From the NCBI GenBank assembly GCA_002375495.1, contig DFLU01000012.1:355408-419407 (forward strand): a DNA stretch of 64,000 bases, given 5' to 3'. This DNA comes from Flavobacteriaceae bacterium UBA3611. Its GTDB lineage: Bacteria > Bacteroidota > Bacteroidia > Flavobacteriales > Flavobacteriaceae. A program made the translations under genes and the position numbers. Of this stretch, positions 5,005-15,206 are shown piece after piece; position 1 is the stretch's first letter, and the number at the start of each line of letters is the position of its first letter. A model generated the notes under the pieces. The model worked only from the letters and a program-made list of their open reading frames with translations. It made no database searches and was not told where the DNA came from.

Positions 5005-7092
5005 TTAATTTATAGTCGCCCCATTACCAACACCACTTGTGTCAGGATTCACAAAAACCAACTTCCCATCGGGATTTTCAGTCATCAATATCATGCCTTG
5101 GCTTTCTACACCACGTAAGGCTCGCGGAGCCAAGTTCACCAACACGGTTACTTGTTTGCCAACGATTTCTTCAGGGGTGAAACTTTCAGCAATCCCCGAA
5201 ACAATGGTACGCACATCGATACCGGTATCTACTTTTAAAACCAACAATTTTTTGGTCTTCGGCATTTTTTCTGCCTCTAAAATGGTGCCTACCCGCATGT
5301 CGAGTTTGGTAAAATCGTCAAATTGAATCATATCTTTTTGTGGTGTTACTGTAGTAGCTTGTGCTGTATTTTCTGAAGCATTTGCCTTTTTGCTAGCTGC
5401 AAGCTTGTCGAGTTGGTGTTGTACTTGTTCGTCTTCTATTTTGCTGAAAAGCAGCTCGCTTTTGTTGATGGTATGGCCATTTGGTACTAAGGTGTCATCA
5501 GTACTGACGCTATTCCAAGAAAGAGACCCTTCGACTCCGCTCAGGGTGACATTCAGAATGTCTTTCAATTTTCTTGAAGTAAACGGCAGAAAAGGTTCGC
5601 TTAATACGGCTAGGGCCGCAGCAATTTGAAGTGCAACATACATCACTGTCTGTGTTCTGGCTTCATCAGTTTTAATGGTTTTCCAAGGTTCTTCGTCTGC
5701 CAAATATTTATTCCCCAATCGAGCTACGTTCATCAATTCAGCTTGCGCTTCGCGGAAACGGTAGCGCTCTATCGAGCTGGCAATTACATCAGGATACGCC
5801 TTCAGTTCTTTCAGGGTCTGTTGGTCTACTTCAGAAAAAGAGGAAGGCGCTGGAACCACCCCATCGTAATATTTATGGGTAAGCACGGTAACGCGATTGA
5901 TAAAATTTCCGAAGATAGCTACCAGCTCACTGTTGTTTCGCTGCTGGAAATCGGCCCAAGTAAAGTCGTTATCCTTCGTTTCTGGTGCGTTTGCAGTGAG
6001 TACATAGCGCAATACATCTTGCTGGTTTGGAAATTCTTCCAGATACTCATGCAACCAAACCGCCCAATTTTTACTGGTCGATATTTTGTTTCCTTCGAGA
6101 TTCAGAAATTCGTTAGCCGGCACATTATCTGGCATGATGTAGCTTCCATCTGCTTTTAACATGCTCGGAAAAATAATACAGTGAAAAACAATATTGTCTT
6201 TTCCTATAAAATGGAGCAATTTGGTGTCTTCAGATTTCCAATACGGCTCCCAATCTTTTCCTTCGCGTGCTGCCCATTCTTTGGTGGCAGAGATATACCC
6301 AATGGGTGCATCAAACCAAACATACAATACTTTTCCTTCGGCTCCTTCAACGGGCACGGGAATACCCCAATCCAGATCGCGGGTCACAGCTCGCGGTCGC
6401 AAGCCATCGTCTATCCATGATTTACATTGGCCATACACGTTGGTTTTCCAGTCTTTTTTATGACTTTTTAAAACCCATTCCTTCAAAAATGGCTCGTATT
6501 GGTCTAAAGGCAAAAACCAGTGTTTGGTTTCTTTCAATTCTGGCGTATTGCCAGAAATGGCGCTCTTAGGGTTGATGAGGTCGGTAGCATTGTGGGAGGT
6601 ACCACAATTTTCACATTGGTCGCCATAGCTTTCTTCAAAACCACATTTTGGGCAAGTACCCACGATAAATCGGTCTGCCAAAAACTGATTGGCTTCTGGG
6701 TCATACAATTGTTCGGTGACTTCTTCTACAAATTTGCCATCGTCGTAAAGCTTTTTAAAAAATTCAGAAGCCGTGTCGTGGTGTACTTTGGCAGAGGTTC
6801 TTGAGTAGTTGTCGAAGGTAATTCCGAAGTCTTCAAAACTCTGCTTAATGATTGCGTGGTATTTGTCTACGACTTGTTGGGGTGTAATCCCTTCCTTTTT
6901 GGCTTTGATGGTAATGGGAACACCGTGCTCGTCGCTTCCGCAGACAAAAGCTACGTCGTTTCCTTGGAGCCGTTGAAAACGGGCATAAATATCTGACGGA
7001 ACATACACACCTGCGAGATGCCCAATATGAACGGGACCGTTGGTATATGGCAATGCCGCGGTAATTGTGTAGCGTTTCGGATTTTGGTTCAT
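5005..7092 (-). CDS. metG: Methionine--tRNA ligase
   Basis: This 695-residue class I aminoacyl-tRNA synthetase charges tRNA-Met. Signatures are HIGH at 22-25 within PYTNGPVHIGHLAG, a zinc knuckle with Cys147, Cys150, Cys160 and Cys163, and KISTS at 336-340 as the KMSKS loop. The anticodon-binding helical domain spans about 380-545. From about 588 to the end lies an EMAPII/Trbp111-like tRNA-binding domain. In the linker at about 514-525 the residues NVTLSGVEGSLS are encoded by a dispersed intergenic repeat (see 5529-5550). The gene is followed by the AT-rich exported protein and the HDAC gene on the same strand. Confidence 0.97.
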   Translation of the reverse strand: MNQNPKRYTITAALPYTNGPVHIGHLAGVYVPSDIYARFQRLQGNDVAFVCGSDEHGVPITIKAKKEGITPQQVVDKYHAIIKQSFEDFGITFDNYSRTSAKVHHDTASEFFKKLYDDGKFVEEVTEQLYDPEANQFLADRFIVGTCPKCGFEESYGDQCENCGTSHNATDLINPKSAISGNTPELKETKHWFLPLDQYEPFLKEWVLKSHKKDWKTNVYGQCKSWIDDGLRPRAVTRDLDWGIPVPVEGAEGKVLYVWFDAPIGYISATKEWAAREGKDWEPYWKSEDTKLLHFIGKDNIVFHCIIFPSMLKADGSYIMPDNVPANEFLNLEGNKISTSKNWAVWLHEYLEEFPNQQDVLRYVLTANAPETKDNDFTWADFQQRNNSELVAIFGNFINRVTVLTHKYYDGVVPAPSSFSEVDQQTLKELKAYPDVIASSIERYRFREAQAELMNVARLGNKYLADEEPWKTIKTDEARTQTVMYVALQIAAALAVLSEPFLPFTSRKLKDILNVTLSGVEGSLSWNSVSTDDTLVPNGHTINKSELLFSKIEDEQVQHQLDKLAASKKANASENTAQATTVTPQKDMIQFDDFTKLDMRVGTILEAEKMPKTKKLLVLKVDTGIDVRTIVSGIAESFTPEEIVGKQVTVLVNLAPRALRGVESQGMILMTENPDGKLVFVNPDTSGVGNGATIN
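5529..5550 (-). repeat. Dispersed short repeat inside metG
   Basis: Read on the minus strand this is a TGTCACCCTGAGCGGAGTCGAA element. The same motif, with one to three changes, occurs in noncoding DNA at 44613-44634, 47413-47434 and 47756-47777. Here it is translated in frame as part of the metG linker. Confidence 0.8.
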
Positions 7093-7213
7093 TTGTACAT
7101 ACAGTTAATGAAAGATGCCTGCAAAAATAAACAATTACACCGCATCCCCTAGGTCGAAAAAGGGTAAAAGTGTTGGTTTGTCTCTTTCCGTTTTAAAAAC
7201 CAGAAATACGCTG

Positions 7214-8836
7214 TTATTTAATGAGGATAGAACGGCTGTAAAACTGGCCGCCAACAGCAATACGGTAAATGTATTGCCCATACGCCAAACGTGTTTTGCT
7301 GGCTGCCCTAACATCTACTTTATGTTGCCCTGGAAAAACGATTTCGTTCTTGAGCGTGGCTATTTCTTTCCCTAAAATATCGTACAATTTAATGTCTACA
7401 TGGCCTGTGTTGGGCATGGTAAATTCAATATTCGTGGTATTGTTGTTATAGGTTGCCACGTGGTTAAATCTCGTGATGTCACTAAAATCTTGTACCGCAA
7501 GACTCTCACATGAGAAGCCAAGATTCAGGTTTTGGTAGGTTTCATTTAGCAAAATGTCGTTCACCACATTAGGCGCAAGACAGAACCAATCTGTGAGTAC
7601 ACTAGAATAAACATCCCTAAAATCGGTAGTCGGAATCAGGTTGTCATTATTGTCCCAGTTGGTCAGGCCTGGATGCTCATTAACAAATCCGCTGCCATTT
7701 AACCCGGGACCAAAAAGCATTACGGGTGAGGCGGCACCATGGTCTGTTCCGTTCGAGCCATTTTCGTAGGGTCTTCTTCCAAATTCTGAAATGGTCATGG
7801 CAAGTACTTCGTTTTGCATGCCAATACTCCCTAAATCTTCATAGAACGCTTTCATACTATTTGAAAGATCTTCAAGCAAGGTTCTGTGGTCTTCTTCCTG
7901 GTTGGCGTGGGTGTCGAAACCATTCAACGTCACCATATATACCTTGGTTCCCAAACCTCCTTTTATCATGCGTGCCACAATGGCCAATTGGTTGGCAAGC
8001 TCTGCTTCTTCGTAATTAGCGTTGTTGGTAGATGCCAAATATACATCGTTTATGACCTGTGCGTAGGTAAAAGTAGTATTGGTGGTAGCCCTCATAAACA
8101 ATAGCTTGTCTCCATACACACAATCTGGTAAATTCACCACATCGTGAAGGGCACCGTTGGCAGCTACCAGTGCTAATTGGTCTGGATTGGCCACCGAAAA
8201 GGCATAATTGTTCTCCATACCTTCAAAAATGAGGTTGCCAATACTTCCTATCTGAATTGCGGGAGGTACGGCTGGCGGATTGGTAAGATAGTCTGGATAG
8301 AGGTCTTCAAAATAACGTCCCCACCATCCTGTGGGTTCGTAATTTGGGGTAGATGCGCTAGCCCAAATATCAGAAGAGGTGAAATGCGACAAGTTTTGCT
8401 GCGGATACCCAACCCCGTGTACTACCTTCATTTGTCCGTCACCCCACATAGACTCTAAACTATTCATATAATTCGGAATGGCAAAATCGGCATTCAAATT
8501 AAGCAATTCACTTTGTTGGTGCCTAATCGTAGGGCGTAAATTAGCGTAGGTACTATAATCGTAAACAGGCACGACGGTGTTCAAACCATCATTTCCTCCT
8601 TTTAAGCGAACGATTACCAAAATATTGTCGTTTTCGGCTTTCGACAGTGCGACAGATAATGGTGAAGCTTTCGAGGCCGAAACGGCTGCTGGACCTAACA
8701 TCATGCTGCCTCCACCTACCAAACCTAAGGCTTGTATAAACGAGCGGCGGTTCCAGGTAGCATGTTCTTGGTCGTGAACATTTTGCTCCTTTTTTTGCGT
8801 ATTTTTTTTCTTCGGAATGTGATCGCGTTGGCACAT
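7214..8836 (-). CDS. DUF1501 protein with Tat-type signal and T9SS sorting tail
   Basis: This 540-residue protein starts at the ATG at 8836, eight bases after the DUF1800 stop. A longer in-frame start would overlap that gene by over 120 bases and adds unlikely residues. Residues 28-55 form a twin-arginine signal (NRRSFIQALG, then a Gly/Met-rich core). The DUF1501 domain, of the sulfatase/alkaline phosphatase superfamily, fills most of the rest, with NDGLNTVVP and an NGSNGTDHGAAS segment. The last 70 residues, from PNTGHVDIKLYDILGKEI, are a type A sorting domain for the type IX secretion system. DUF1501 and DUF1800 genes are usually paired. Their biochemical role is unknown. Confidence 0.85.
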   Translation of the reverse strand: MCQRDHIPKKKNTQKKEQNVHDQEHATWNRRSFIQALGLVGGGSMMLGPAAVSASKASPLSVALSKAENDNILVIVRLKGGNDGLNTVVPVYDYSTYANLRPTIRHQQSELLNLNADFAIPNYMNSLESMWGDGQMKVVHGVGYPQQNLSHFTSSDIWASASTPNYEPTGWWGRYFEDLYPDYLTNPPAVPPAIQIGSIGNLIFEGMENNYAFSVANPDQLALVAANGALHDVVNLPDCVYGDKLLFMRATTNTTFTYAQVINDVYLASTNNANYEEAELANQLAIVARMIKGGLGTKVYMVTLNGFDTHANQEEDHRTLLEDLSNSMKAFYEDLGSIGMQNEVLAMTISEFGRRPYENGSNGTDHGAASPVMLFGPGLNGSGFVNEHPGLTNWDNNDNLIPTTDFRDVYSSVLTDWFCLAPNVVNDILLNETYQNLNLGFSCESLAVQDFSDITRFNHVATYNNNTTNIEFTMPNTGHVDIKLYDILGKEIATLKNEIVFPGQHKVDVRAASKTRLAYGQYIYRIAVGGQFYSRSILIK

Positions 8837-8844
8837 AAGCGGTT

Positions 8845-10314
8845 TTATTTTAATTGAAATTCGGGCATTTGGGCAATATGTTTCAGCAATAGTGAAACTT
8901 GAAGTGGTGCTGAAGACCAATTTAGGTTCCATGTTCCAGAATCGTAATAGTTTTGGGGAACTTCCCATTTAAAAATATCTGTCGCCACTACATAGTCTGA
9001 CGCGGTATGCAGTGTTTTACTCATAAAATGGTTGATGACCACTTCGGTAATAAACGCCGGGTCGGTACTATCGTTCGAAAGTTCCCTAGCAAGGTCTACC
9101 AAAAGTTGTTCGTGACCATTTCCGAAGAGAAAATCGATATAGAGCTCAATAAGTCCCCAACGTCCGGCTAGCGTCGAGCCATTAATCCATGTTTCATCGC
9201 GTTGCCAACCGCTAACATCGGGCGGATCATAAAGTTCTTGGCCCATGAGGCCCGCGTAATATAAAAATGCTTCCATCAGGGTATCATCATAAAAGAAGGA
9301 CCCTTCGTTTACGTAATTAAAAATGACGTCTATAGGGCTTTTTATCACAACCCCCAATGCGCGCTCATCATAAAAATGCTCACTCTTAAACAGTTGTTTC
9401 AACATGGGCACCATTTCAAAATCATTGTCGATTAAGGTTTGTGCCAGCGGCTCAATAATGTTTTGCCGAATGGTAGCGTCTACACTTGGGCTCACAAAAA
9501 AGGTGTATAATTTTTCACAGATAAAAGAGGCAATGAGGTTTCCCCTTTGCTGAAATAGGATATCGATTACATCGTCGTAATCCCAGTTGCCCATTTGGCC
9601 AAAAATTGTTTTCGGATTGTTGTCGAAGGTGCTGCTGTCAAAATAAATATCTGCTCCAGGTTCTGCCCAGTGATTGTAGCCCGTAAGTGCCCGCGAAGCT
9701 TCCACAATATCTTGTTGGGTATAGCCATTGCCTTCCCCCATGGTAAAGAGTTCAAAAAGCTCGCGTGCGTAATTTTCGTTTGGGGTGTTGTTGGTATTCT
9801 CAAAGCCATTCAGATATAGCAGCATCATGTTGTCTGTACCGATAGCGCGCGTAAATTCTCGAAAATTTCCGAGGGCAAACGTCTGCATCTTGTTGTAGTA
9901 TTGGTACATAAATGGCGAATAGAACACCGTCTCCAATTCGGTCACAAAATGGTTCATCCAGAAAAAGGCCAAGCGGCCGCGAAGGTTTTCTGAAACAATG
10001 TCGTTACCCGTTTGCAGTTGCCAATCTGCGATGTATTGATCGTTATCTGCGGTATAATCGGTAAAATCTGAAATTGCGTAGTTGCCCCAAAACGGAGCGG
10101 GTGTGGGGGGTAAGGCCACGGCACTATCTACCAACGAGTCTATAAACGCACCAGGAGAAAGTGACAAGGCATTGTCTACGGCAAGGGAATTAGCCCCAAA
10201 ACCTAGACGGCGAAAGGTGTGTTGTACTTTTGAAACGTTCCACGGATTGCCACTATTGGGCGTGTACGGATTAAGACTTGCGGTATTGCAGGAGGGCAAA
10301 GTAGTTGTTTCCAT
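8845..10314 (-). CDS. DUF1800 domain protein
   Basis: This 489-residue DUF1800 protein has the family's NYARELFELFTMG segment near residues 180-192 and a GWQRDETWING segment in the C-terminal third. Unlike its partner it shows no signal peptide at this start, and no upstream start would add one without running through the intergenic gap. It lies first in the two-gene minus-strand unit with the DUF1501 gene. Function is unknown. The pair occurs widely in Bacteroidota and Planctomycetes and has been suggested to act at the cell surface. Confidence 0.85.
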   Translation of the reverse strand: METTTLPSCNTASLNPYTPNSGNPWNVSKVQHTFRRLGFGANSLAVDNALSLSPGAFIDSLVDSAVALPPTPAPFWGNYAISDFTDYTADNDQYIADWQLQTGNDIVSENLRGRLAFFWMNHFVTELETVFYSPFMYQYYNKMQTFALGNFREFTRAIGTDNMMLLYLNGFENTNNTPNENYARELFELFTMGEGNGYTQQDIVEASRALTGYNHWAEPGADIYFDSSTFDNNPKTIFGQMGNWDYDDVIDILFQQRGNLIASFICEKLYTFFVSPSVDATIRQNIIEPLAQTLIDNDFEMVPMLKQLFKSEHFYDERALGVVIKSPIDVIFNYVNEGSFFYDDTLMEAFLYYAGLMGQELYDPPDVSGWQRDETWINGSTLAGRWGLIELYIDFLFGNGHEQLLVDLARELSNDSTDPAFITEVVINHFMSKTLHTASDYVVATDIFKWEVPQNYYDSGTWNLNWSSAPLQVSLLLKHIAQMPEFQLK

Positions 10315-10462
10315 TGCAAAGAAAGTAAAGAATTGAGACGGTTAAATATATCAATTACTGCTAATGTATCGTTTGTAAGATAGCTTTTTAACAGTCGTGG
10401 TTACACTAAAAAGCGTTCATTTAGAGTAATTTATTGCCTTTTGTGTAAAAATTTCACCCTTT

Positions 10463-11101
10463 TTATGCTGAAACATGCATCACTTCGCCATCTGCAATCA
10501 CATAAATTTCTGCATCCTGGGTAGGCGCCAAGGTGTATTTTCCCGTAAAATTTCCGAAGGCAGGCAGAATAAGCTGCTGCTTGGTTTTAAAGAAACATGA
10601 AAGTCTAATAATTTGCCTGCCCGAACCCTTCAGCTTTACCCCTGGGTGTACGTGGCCACAAAAATTGAAATAATTTTCATGGTCCGTGGGGTGGTGGGTT
10701 AGCAAGAACGAATCGATGATTTGTGAATCAAAAATTTGTACACCAAGGTCTTCAAAAAGGTATTTAGGAATGATATCGTGGTTACCATTAATAAGCACTA
10801 CAGAAGCTGGCGTATATTCGACCCATTTGGCAAAATCATGCCACTCTGTATTTAACTTACTGTGGAAAAGATCGCCTAAAAAGCAAACCGTCTTTGGCTG
10901 AAAATGGTTGCTTACTTCGGTTAGTTTCTCCAAGTTTTTGAAGGCTGCATCTGGCGGAATGGCGGCTCCATGTTTCCTAAAATGTGTCACCTTACCTAAG
11001 TGTACATCGGCCACCAAGAGCATGTTCTGTTTTTCCCAAAATATCGCACCACTGGGATGAAGGATAAACCATTGGGATTTAATTTGAATGCGCTGTTCCA
11101 C
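10463..11101 (-). CDS. pdeM: Ligase-associated DNA damage response endonuclease PdeM
   Basis: This 212-residue metallophosphoesterase has the family motifs DVHLGK (32-37), GDLFHS (76-81), NGNHD (105-109) and GHVHP, giving the two-metal centre. PdeM proteins are encoded with an ATP-dependent ligase, an Lhr-like helicase and an MBL exonuclease and are presumed to process DNA ends. Here it is last of that minus-strand operon, 17 bases after the helicase stop. The length is normal. Confidence 0.92.
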   Translation of the reverse strand: MEQRIQIKSQWFILHPSGAIFWEKQNMLLVADVHLGKVTHFRKHGAAIPPDAAFKNLEKLTEVSNHFQPKTVCFLGDLFHSKLNTEWHDFAKWVEYTPASVVLINGNHDIIPKYLFEDLGVQIFDSQIIDSFLLTHHPTDHENYFNFCGHVHPGVKLKGSGRQIIRLSCFFKTKQQLILPAFGNFTGKYTLAPTQDAEIYVIADGEVMHVSA

Positions 11102-11118
11102 CAGACAAAGATAGGGTG

Positions 11119-13614
11119 CTATTTATTCAACAGCAACGTCATTTTTTTAATGCGGTCTTTCAATTTTTCTGAAGATAACTTTTCCCGAAGTCTGTCTGTG
11201 ATAATCGGAAAGCTAAATGGCGTAGGTTTTTCACAGGGTCTCCAAACTACCGTTTGTGTTGCGATACGTTCTAGGGCCAATCGCAATCGGCCTTCTTCTA
11301 ATTGATGCTCAAATGTTTCGCGAAACGCTTGTTGGTACAACAGGTTGTCTGGCTCGTAATCCCGAAACACATCAAACAACAACTGAGAGTTACTTTGCAG
11401 GTGCTTGGTCTTAATTTGTTTGCTAGGGTAGCCAGTAAAAACCAATCCGCTGATTACCGCAACATCACGAAATTTCCGCCGTGCCAATTCGGTGGCATTT
11501 AAGCTCTTTTGCAAATCTGAAAACAAATAATCCGTACTAAACAAATTATTATCCAAAACTTCTTGGATGTCCATGGGCTGATCGCTCAGCAATTCAAACC
11601 CGTAGTCGTTGTATGCCAATGAAAAAGTAATGGGAGACAGCAGGCTAATACGATAGGCCAGCACTCCGCCCATGGCTTGGTGTACAAATCGGCCCTCGAA
11701 GGGATAGAACAAATGGTGGTAGCCTTCCCGGGTTTTAAAGGTTTCAATAAGAAATTCATCGTTTCTGGGAACTGTACTTTCCTGTTCTTGGCGTTCAAAA
11801 ATATGCGACAACGCCTTCAATTCGGGGGTGTTCCGTTTATGGTCGGCTTCCTGCCCGACTTTATTTTTATCTATATGCAGGCGGGCGTCCTGCAGTTCGT
11901 TCCGCAGAATTTCAGACATTTGGGAAGAAAGCGACATTCTGCCACCCATAAAACTTACAATATTTTTACTGCGTTTGTTCGAGCGCCGTACTTGGGCCAC
12001 CATATTCCGAAGGCGTACTAATTCTAGCGTTCTACCTGCAAAAACAAAGGTGTCTCCAGGTTTCATTTTCCCTATAAAATACTCTTCAATGGTACCAATA
12101 AAGCCACCAGTCACATATTTTACTTGTATCATGGTATCGCTTACTATGGTACCAATAGAGAGTCGATGCATCATAGCGGTTTGTCTGCTTTCCACTTTTA
12201 ACAGTCCGTCTTCGGTGATGGTGACACGTTTGTACTCATCATAGGCTTGCAGGCTTTGGCTGCCCAGGGTTATAAAATTGAGGCACCACTGCCATTGTGC
12301 TTCGGTAATTCCTTGATAACAAAATGTGTTTTTTATTTCGGGGAAAATTTCTTGCGGTCGAAATCCGTCGCTTACCGCCAAGGTTACCAGATATTGAATG
12401 AGCACGTCAAAACTGAGCAGATACGGAATGCGATCTTCCATCACATCTTCTTTTACCGCTTTCCGAAGTGCCGAGGCTTCTATCAGTTCGATAGCGTGGG
12501 TAGGTAAAAAATGAATTACTGAGGGTTCGCCCGGTCTGTGGTTACTTCGGCCTGCCCGTTGCAAAAACTTCGCAATGCCTTTGGGTCCACCAATCTGAAC
12601 AATGGTTTCAACCGGGGCAAAATCGACTCCCAGATCAAGGCTAGAAGTCGCCACGACAGCGGTTAAACTTTCGTTTCTAATGGCTTGTTCTACCCACAAC
12701 CTCGTTTCTTTATTGATGCTTCCATGGTGCATGGCAATCTCACCGGCAAACTCAGGATATTTCTCCAATATTTTCTGAAACCAAATTTCGCACTGACCCC
12801 GCGTATTGGTAAAAATTAATGTGGTTTTGCTTCCTTTTATGATGGGGATCAGTTGATCTAATAAATGTAACCCAAGATGGCCCCGCCACGGGAAGGTTTC
12901 CATCTTTTTAGGAATGATAGAACTAACTTTTACCTTCTTTTTTAAGTTGGCTTTAATCAACACAGCATTGGCCCGGAATGTCTCATCCATTCCCAATAAA
13001 ACATTTTGCGCTTGTTCTAGATTGCCAATGGTTGCTGAAATCCCCCAAATACGAAGCTGGGGAGCAATAGTTTTTAATCGGGACAGACCCAATTCCATCT
13101 GTACACCCCGTTTGCTTCCCAACAATTCGTGCCATTCGTCTACTACGACTGCAGTAACCGATTGGAATACTTTTTTATACCCTTTACTTGCCAAAAGCAG
13201 CATCAAGCTTTCTGGGGTTGTGATTAGCAAATCTGGCATGTTTCGTTTTTGCTTGGCCCGTTCGTTTTGAGAAGTGTCGCCTGTACGAATGCCTACGGTA
13301 AGCCCAGTTTCTAACTCTTCTGCAAATCGTTGTGCGGCTTGTTGTATTTCTACGGAAAGCGCCCGCAACGGAGTAATCCATATGGCTTTTAGCCCTTTGG
13401 GTTTTTGGGTTTTGTAATTGGGGTTGTTTTTTAAATAATTTAGCACAATCGGAACCCATAGCGCATAGGTTTTACCACTTCCTGTTGGGGCATTTAGGAG
13501 TCCGTGTTTGCCTTGCAAGAATGCTTTCCATGTTTTTTTCTGAAAGGGGAAAGCAGTCCAACCCTTTTCATCAAACCATGTTTCAGCTATGTTGATTAAT
13601 TCGGTCTGTTTCAT
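11119..13614 (-). CDS. Ligase-associated Lhr-like DEXH-box DNA helicase
   Basis: This 831-residue superfamily 2 helicase of the Lhr-core class has Walker A APTGSGKT (42-49), DEWH at 159-162 in place of the usual DEVH, SATIG (motif III), and the motif VI segment QRAGRSNHRPG. After the two RecA domains comes a winged-helix and Lhr-specific C-terminal region. Relatives unwind DNA and RNA:DNA hybrids in a 3'-5' direction. It overlaps the ligase stop by four bases (ATGA), consistent with translational coupling. Confidence 0.93.
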   Translation of the reverse strand: MKQTELINIAETWFDEKGWTAFPFQKKTWKAFLQGKHGLLNAPTGSGKTYALWVPIVLNYLKNNPNYKTQKPKGLKAIWITPLRALSVEIQQAAQRFAEELETGLTVGIRTGDTSQNERAKQKRNMPDLLITTPESLMLLLASKGYKKVFQSVTAVVVDEWHELLGSKRGVQMELGLSRLKTIAPQLRIWGISATIGNLEQAQNVLLGMDETFRANAVLIKANLKKKVKVSSIIPKKMETFPWRGHLGLHLLDQLIPIIKGSKTTLIFTNTRGQCEIWFQKILEKYPEFAGEIAMHHGSINKETRLWVEQAIRNESLTAVVATSSLDLGVDFAPVETIVQIGGPKGIAKFLQRAGRSNHRPGEPSVIHFLPTHAIELIEASALRKAVKEDVMEDRIPYLLSFDVLIQYLVTLAVSDGFRPQEIFPEIKNTFCYQGITEAQWQWCLNFITLGSQSLQAYDEYKRVTITEDGLLKVESRQTAMMHRLSIGTIVSDTMIQVKYVTGGFIGTIEEYFIGKMKPGDTFVFAGRTLELVRLRNMVAQVRRSNKRSKNIVSFMGGRMSLSSQMSEILRNELQDARLHIDKNKVGQEADHKRNTPELKALSHIFERQEQESTVPRNDEFLIETFKTREGYHHLFYPFEGRFVHQAMGGVLAYRISLLSPITFSLAYNDYGFELLSDQPMDIQEVLDNNLFSTDYLFSDLQKSLNATELARRKFRDVAVISGLVFTGYPSKQIKTKHLQSNSQLLFDVFRDYEPDNLLYQQAFRETFEHQLEEGRLRLALERIATQTVVWRPCEKPTPFSFPIITDRLREKLSSEKLKDRIKKMTLLLNK

Positions 13615-15206
13615 TTTGGTATCAGGGCTCTCAAATCGTCTAAGGTATTGGCTTCTTCAATGGGTTTGTCTTTTCGCCATCTCAAAATTCTAGGAAAACG
13701 GGTAGCAATACCGCTTTTGTGACGGCTACTTTCGGCAATTCCTTCAAAAGCAATTTCAAACACATGGTGCGGAGTAACGCTACGCACAGGACCAAAACGT
13801 TCTAGGGTGTTTTTTTTAATCCACGCGTCTACTTGTCTAAATTCGGCATCGGTTAATCCAGAATATGCCTTCGCAAAAGTCACCAATTCACCATCGTTCC
13901 ATAGTCCGAAGGTATAATCTGTATACAAATTTGCCCGTCTTCCATGACCGCGCATGGCGTAAGTGAGCACCCCGTCTATGGTAAAAGGGTCGGTTTTCCA
14001 TTTCCACCAATCGCCTTTTTTTCTGCCAACCAGATACGGAGAATCTTTTCGTTTTATCATCAGGCCTTCACTTCGTTTTTCTCGTGAAAGCGCCCGTTCT
14101 TCGGCGGCTGCTTCCCAAGTGTCAAAATCCATGGTATCGCTTAGATAAAGCCCAATTTCATCACAATCGCAATTGGCGATGAGCTTGTCTAAAATTTCCC
14201 TGCGCTCTGAAAATGGGCGTTCCCGAATATCTTCTCCGTTCCATTCCAATAAATCGTAGGCGTTTAAAATTACGGGTGTTTTTTCTAACAGTGCTTTGCT
14301 GAGGTTTTTTCTGCCAATACGTGTTTGGAGGTCGTTAAAGTTTCCAATTTGACCATTTCCGAAGGGAAGAATCTCACCATCTAAAACGGTTCCGTTGGGT
14401 AGTTTTGACAAAAACCGCTGAAACTCGGGATATTTATCTGTGACTAACTCTTCGCCCCGTGACCACACAAAAACTTCATCATTTCGAATAATTACTTGAC
14501 TCCGAATGCCATCCCATTTATGCTCAAAGCTCCATTCAGAAATATCGCCCAGATCTTGTTGAAAATCATCTTCAACCGCATAGGCCAAATAAAACGGATA
14601 CGGTTTACTCAGGTAATCTTCTGGGTTTTCTTGCAATATCAATTGTTCGAAGGTAGTATTCTCACCAGTCCAATCGCCCATCAGTTTGTAGGCTAAAATA
14701 TCTTCATCGATTTCTGTGGCTTTGGCAAGGGCACGTGTCATCAGCTTTTGACTTACACCAATTCGGAAACCGCCTGTGATGATTTTATTAAAAACGAAGC
14801 GTTCAAAATACGATAGACGCAACCAATTTTCTTGTAGGTAGCTTTTCTTTTCTTCGTCTGGCAGGGTGCGTAGTGTAATGATTTCAGCAATAAAAGTGGA
14901 AAGCGATTTGTCTGTGGTTGCCTCATCTTTATTTGGGATAATGAGCGCAATGGTTTCTGCCAGATCGCCCACGATATGATAGCTTTCTTCAAACAGCCAT
15001 GTTGGGATGTTACTGATTTCTGTGGCCCATTGTCGCAGCAAGGTGGTGTTTACAGGGCGTTTTGGCCTTCGGTGCGACAAGATTGCAATGGTCCATAATT
15101 TGTCATTCTCTGGAGCACTTTTAAAGTAATCTGCTAGAGCATTCACCTTTTCGTTTGTTTTATTGGTGCTGTCTAAGGTTTTTATGAGGTTGGCAAATTG
15201 TTTCAT
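13611..15206 (-). CDS. ATP-dependent DNA ligase (ligase-associated DNA damage response)
   Basis: This 531-residue ATP-dependent DNA ligase has an N-terminal DNA-binding helical domain (about 1-205), then the nucleotidyltransferase domain with the adenylated lysine K230 in EHKWDGIRSQ, and an OB-fold C-terminal domain. RKDSPYLVGRKKGDWWKWK matches motifs IV-V. It seals nicks using ATP, unlike the essential NAD-dependent LigA, and is expected to join ends prepared by the exonuclease and PdeM. It overlaps both operon neighbours by four bases. Confidence 0.95.
   Translation of the reverse strand: MKQFANLIKTLDSTNKTNEKVNALADYFKSAPENDKLWTIAILSHRRPKRPVNTTLLRQWATEISNIPTWLFEESYHIVGDLAETIALIIPNKDEATTDKSLSTFIAEIITLRTLPDEEKKSYLQENWLRLSYFERFVFNKIITGGFRIGVSQKLMTRALAKATEIDEDILAYKLMGDWTGENTTFEQLILQENPEDYLSKPYPFYLAYAVEDDFQQDLGDISEWSFEHKWDGIRSQVIIRNDEVFVWSRGEELVTDKYPEFQRFLSKLPNGTVLDGEILPFGNGQIGNFNDLQTRIGRKNLSKALLEKTPVILNAYDLLEWNGEDIRERPFSERREILDKLIANCDCDEIGLYLSDTMDFDTWEAAAEERALSREKRSEGLMIKRKDSPYLVGRKKGDWWKWKTDPFTIDGVLTYAMRGHGRRANLYTDYTFGLWNDGELVTFAKAYSGLTDAEFRQVDAWIKKNTLERFGPVRSVTPHHVFEIAFEGIAESSRHKSGIATRFPRILRWRKDKPIEEANTLDDLRALIPK

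Noticed and set aside
8837..8968. A longer N terminus for the DUF1501 protein
   Set aside because: It would overlap the DUF1800 coding region by 124 bases, and the Tat signal is best placed from the start at 8836.
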